A DNA stretch of 64,000 bases from Apostichopus japonicus (Eukaryota > Echinodermata > Holothuroidea > Aspidochirotida > Stichopodidae), in NCBI RefSeq assembly GCF_037975245.1, contig NC_092565.1, positions 16,335,499 to 16,399,498 of the forward strand, read 5' to 3'. The translations under genes were made by a program, and so were the position numbers. The notes under the pieces were generated by a model. It saw only the letters and a list, made by a program, of their open reading frames with translations, had not been told where the DNA came from and searched no databases. Of this stretch, positions 47,202 to 64,000 are shown one piece after another. Numbering within the stretch: position 1 is the stretch's first letter; each line of letters begins with the position of its first letter.

Positions 47202-48183
47202 CTATGTCCTCCTTCCACTTCTCCCGTATGGGCCTGGCGATCTGCCGGAACTCCGGCCTCTGGCTAAAAGATGGCCTCTTCCTCTGAAGCCTCCTCTGCC
47301 CCGGCGAGAACTCTCCCCATACTTGGGCATTACTTTGGCAGCCATTTTATTAGCATTTACAATATCCTTGAGCCCTTTAGAAATGTCATCTCCAAACAAA
47401 AACTTAGTCACTGGTACATTTTGGGAGCACAAGGTTGCAAAATCCCGACTTAAATCTGCTTTGATTAGCTCTCTCCGAGCAAGGTTTAGCTGTTAATTAC
47501 CTTGTGCCAATAACGCCAAGGTGTCGAAGAGTCCATGAACCTCTTTTTGAGGCCTGACCTTCCAAAAAATCTTTGATAGTGACAACCAAGGCGGTCATAC
47601 TTTTGACCAATACTGACTGCGCTTTTTGGACCTTTAAGTCTTTAGACCTAGTCCCTGGCTTTATTTGTCCCAAATAATTTGGTTTATGCGTGTCGGTTGT
47701 AAGATATCACAATTCCCAGGTTGCTTGTGGGCTCGAACTTTCTCGTTAAGTTTATCGTCAGACAGCTTTTCTGTCATCATTCCAGCAATAAAATCCGCAA
47801 TTTTAGGCGGCAGAGCAGGACCTGTATCACCTGCTAAGAAAGGCTCCACAACCGAATCCAGGAGGGTTTCCTCCTCCGGTGTATCTATCACGGACCCAGA
47901 ATAACACGCATTAAAAATACTCGATATTGTCATCGTCAATAGTATCAAGCCTTGCCCGTTTGGCTTCTGGCTGGTCCAAATTACCTTCGTTTTGAGGCCT
48001 ATGTTGAACTACCTCGGATACCATTTTCTTTATGTAATACGATATTTCAGGTGTTATTCCCGCTGGTCGGGATTCATCAGCCTTTTGCTGTAAAGTGTCT
48101 GCATTTTCAGACTCACAAAGTAACTCTTCTGAGAAATCAAGCTCCCCAGAATCCATGATCAGAATTTTCGAGGCTCGTCGCAA
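47202..48183 (-). pseudogene. DIRS gag-like region, multiple frameshifts
   Basis: Three short frames follow each other: 48183-47911, 47948-47661 and 47432-47202. The first is acidic (DSGELDFSEELLCESENA). The second has ETLLDSVVEPFLAG and PPKIADFIAGMMTEKLSDD, resembling capsid-like segments of DIRS ORF1. The third ends in an Arg/Gly-rich tail (RRGRGGFRGRGHLLARGRSS) suited to nucleic-acid binding. At least two indels and a gap of disrupted sequence lie between them. It abuts the RT start with almost no spacer. Confidence 0.65.
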
Positions 48184-48466
48184 TTATGCCTGTCCTCTTT
48201 ACACTAGCTTTCTGCAATTATGCCTAACCAGTTTAACAGACTTGTACAGAGCAATATAAGAGATCCTTATATCGTTCTACTATACACACGTTGGCTATTA
48301 CCGTAATGAAAATTAGAGAGCTGCTATCTAACCAGCAACTCAGAGACAAAAGAGCTATTATCTGCTGTGAACAAAGTCGTCCACGTACAGCAGACACAAA
48401 ATAGCGTAGTACTCTGGCTTAACTAAACCAGTCAATGATGTTGACGGTTCGAAGTCAATCAGCACA

Positions 48467-48528
48467 ATGACGGTATTTAGTCAGCCAGCGCTTCTCACGT
48501 GGTTCTGGAATGCAAAGCATGATGAGAT
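48467..48528. repeat. DIRS 5' terminal inverted repeat
   Basis: It contains TGACGGTATTTAGTCAGCCA and ends TGCAAAGCATGATGAGAT. It is the complement of 44085-44140 and, at its outer part, of 44287-44326. Confidence 0.8.
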
Positions 48529-48574
48529 TGAGTTCTAAATTTGGCGAGATATTCATCCACTTGTATCTAGTAAG

Positions 48575-48912
48575 AAGCTTACACACATAATCTATTTGAT
48601 CTTGTCAGGATAGGTTCATATCTATCCTGTTGCTTAGGATATTACACACATAATCTATTTGGTCTTATCAGGATAGGTTCATATCTATCCTGGTGCTGAC
48701 GGTCTTACACACATAATCTATTTGGTCTTGCCAGGATCGGTTCATATCTATCCTGGTGCTTAGGATATTACACACATAATCTATTTGGTCTTGACAGGAT
48801 AGGTCCATATCTATCCTGAAACTGACGGTGTTACACACATTATCTATTTGTTCTTGCCATGATAGTTTCATATCTATCCTGGTGTTGACGGTCTTACACA
48901 CATAATCACATA
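48575..48912. repeat. 63-bp satellite, block 1a
   Basis: Units of 63 bp with the core ACACATAATCTATTTGGTCT, TGCCAGGATAGGTTCATATC and TATCCTGGTGCTGACGGT. Each unit holds a small palindrome (AGGATAGG, spacer, CCTATCCT). The array restarts after the SINE at 49,165. Confidence 0.92.
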
Positions 48913-48915
48913 ATC

Positions 48916-49167
48916 AGGGAGTGTTAGCTCAGTGGTTAACGTCGGTGCCTTTCAATAATAAGGTCCCGAGTTCGAGTCACTTCAAGATTAATGTATGTCG
49001 TCCAGTTACAGAGTTGTTTACAATTTGCAATTCATAATCATGGACGTCAAAATATGAATCTATGAGACTGACTTCGGTCAGCTTGCGTTTTGATAAGCCA
49101 ATGATGGCCGCTTCGCGAGTTCCTGCTTGCAGGAGGATCTAAAAATACAAAATACGAATACAAAATC
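48916..49167 (+). mobile_element. tRNA-derived SINE inserted in the 63-bp satellite
   Basis: The head GGGAGTGTTAGCTCAGTGG has a perfect pol III A box (TAGCTCAGTGG, 48925-48935) and a B-box-like GAGTTCGAGTCAC (48968-48980). A body of about 170 bp shared with 56539-56720 follows (GTATGTCGTCCAGTTA, GACTTCGGTCAGCTTGCG, TTTGATAAGCCAATGA), then an A-rich tail. Satellite sequence continues on both sides. Confidence 0.8.
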
Positions 49168-49240
49168 TATTTAATCTGGCCAGGACTGGTTCATATATAA
49201 CCTATTGCTGTCTTACATACGTAATCTATTTGGTCGTCAG
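49163..49240. repeat. 63-bp satellite, block 1b
   Basis: One to two diverged units (AATCTATTTAATCTGGCCAG and CTTACATACGTAATCTATTT) continue the array beyond the SINE. Confidence 0.7.
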
Positions 49241-49390
49241 TTGCGAAATGTTGAAAAATTTAACCCGACAGTGCACCACCATACAACTTTGACGAATCAA
49301 CTGTGACAGAGCTTGTATAAGTTAATTAGTTCCTCTTTTTTTGTATTGTGTTTATAATCACGCTACCACAGACACCGTTGGAAAGAAGCA

Positions 49391-49427
49391 TATAAATAAG
49401 AACGGTAGAACCGTTTTTTGTCAGACG
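49391..49427 (+). promoter_or_regulatory. Core promoter of the LRR gene (TATA box and initiator)
   Basis: TATAAATA at 49391-49398 is followed about 30 bases later by TCAGACG (49421-49427), a plausible initiator. The first ATG of the LRR gene is 45 bases downstream, giving a short 5' leader. Position and spacing fit a focused pol II promoter. Confidence 0.5.
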
Positions 49428-49465
49428 ACAATTCCCTCCGTGCACACGAATTGGCGGTTTAAGTG

Positions 49466-63601
<14,136 letters not shown>

Positions 63602-64000
63602 GTGAGTTCAAGAAATTAATTTTTCTTTCATAGAGAACGGAGGAAGTGTTAAAGATCCGGTCGTCATTGAAAATAAACCACAGCTGACATGCGGGCCTCA
63701 GTTTCTAATGACCATGTATACTGACTGCATCGCTAATACTCTTAACAATAAACTTCGAAATAATATAGAAACACTTACCAACGTTATAAACTCGCAAATG
63801 GACTCGTCATATTGAAATATGTTTAAGGTAGACTATAGTTTGTGATAAGGCGGGTTTTTCTGTGTTCATGTTACATATTCTGTAATTTTGTACCAGTTAG
63901 GTGCGTCCCTTTCAATAGGATCCAAATTAGACTATACATTAAAATTTTTGTTTATAAAATGGCAGCTAACAATTGAGGTTATCATTAACGATATTGTGAA
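63602..64000. other. LRR gene intron 11 (partial)
   Basis: AT-rich intron sequence to the window end with no further exon recognised. Confidence 0.5.

Larger units (their letters stand above)
44027..48528 (-). mobile_element. DIRS-type (tyrosine-recombinase) retrotransposon, nearly full length, decayed
   Basis: Reading from right to left the element holds a gag-like ORF, RT, RNase H, a further conserved domain and a tyrosine recombinase, the DIRS order. There is no integrase or protease and there are no LTRs. Its 5' end is at about 48,528 and its 3' end at about 44,027. The 3' side contains the diagnostic internal complementary region at 44,205-44,326. Several frameshifts divide the ORFs, so this copy should be inactive. 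DIRS elements integrate through the recombinase and make no target duplication, and none is seen. Confidence 0.85.

Noticed and set aside
48925..48980. Functional tRNA gene
   Set aside because: The A and B boxes are present, but no full cloverleaf can be formed and a SINE body follows. The same holds for 9852-9935.

Overview
The window is nuclear DNA from an animal. Genes are split by GT-AG introns, are far apart, and sit in AT-rich sequence loaded with retrotransposons (DIRS, Penelope-like, LINE, SINE), hAT-type MITEs, minisatellites and long (TA)n tracts. The mix, including DIRS and Penelope-like elements, hAT copies with G-rich cores and leucine-rich-repeat exons, suits a marine invertebrate, plausibly an echinoderm or another invertebrate deuterostome. 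That placement is inference; no marker in the window fixes the species.

Layout. (1) About 180-3100, plus strand: the last three coding exons of a PH-domain protein that resembles rhotekin; its upstream exons lie left of the window. (2) 3.1-29.1 kb: a large intergenic region with no convincing host gene. It holds a MITE pair (4.8 and 20.1 kb), two near-identical hAT MITEs (7.8 and 8.95 kb), a tRNA-derived SINE (9.85 kb), a 1.9-kb hAT element with a LINE tail nested in it (15.6-17.5 kb), a repeat family carrying AGGTCA half-sites (22.1-23.8 kb), a THAP-domain transposon remnant between inverted repeats (24.25-25.58 kb), and a 1.1-kb hAT-like element with subterminal repeats (27.7-28.8 kb). (3) 29,192-30,058, plus strand: an intact TMEM45/DUF716 membrane protein in one coding exon, with a splice acceptor in its 5' UTR. 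(4) 30.1-44 kb: noncoding, with minisatellites and decayed repeats. (5) 44,027-48,528: a nearly full-length but frameshifted DIRS-type tyrosine-recombinase retrotransposon on the minus strand. Its inverted termini and internal complementary region can be read directly. (6) 48.5-64 kb, plus strand: the 5' part of a many-exon gene for a secreted or membrane leucine-rich-repeat (LRR) protein. It has a TATA box, a signal-peptide exon, an LRRNT exon and nine LRR exons joined by phase-2 introns, and it runs off the right edge. Its introns hold a 63-bp satellite, a LINE, hAT MITEs, a SINE and a Penelope-like element.

Three host genes are therefore supported: a rhotekin-like 3' end, TMEM45-like, and the LRR gene 5' end. 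The rest is mostly mobile DNA and its debris. The LRR gene reading frame stays open across all eleven exons, so it appears functional despite the heavy insertion load. No rRNA gene, CRISPR array or operon is present, and the only tRNA-like sequences are SINE heads.
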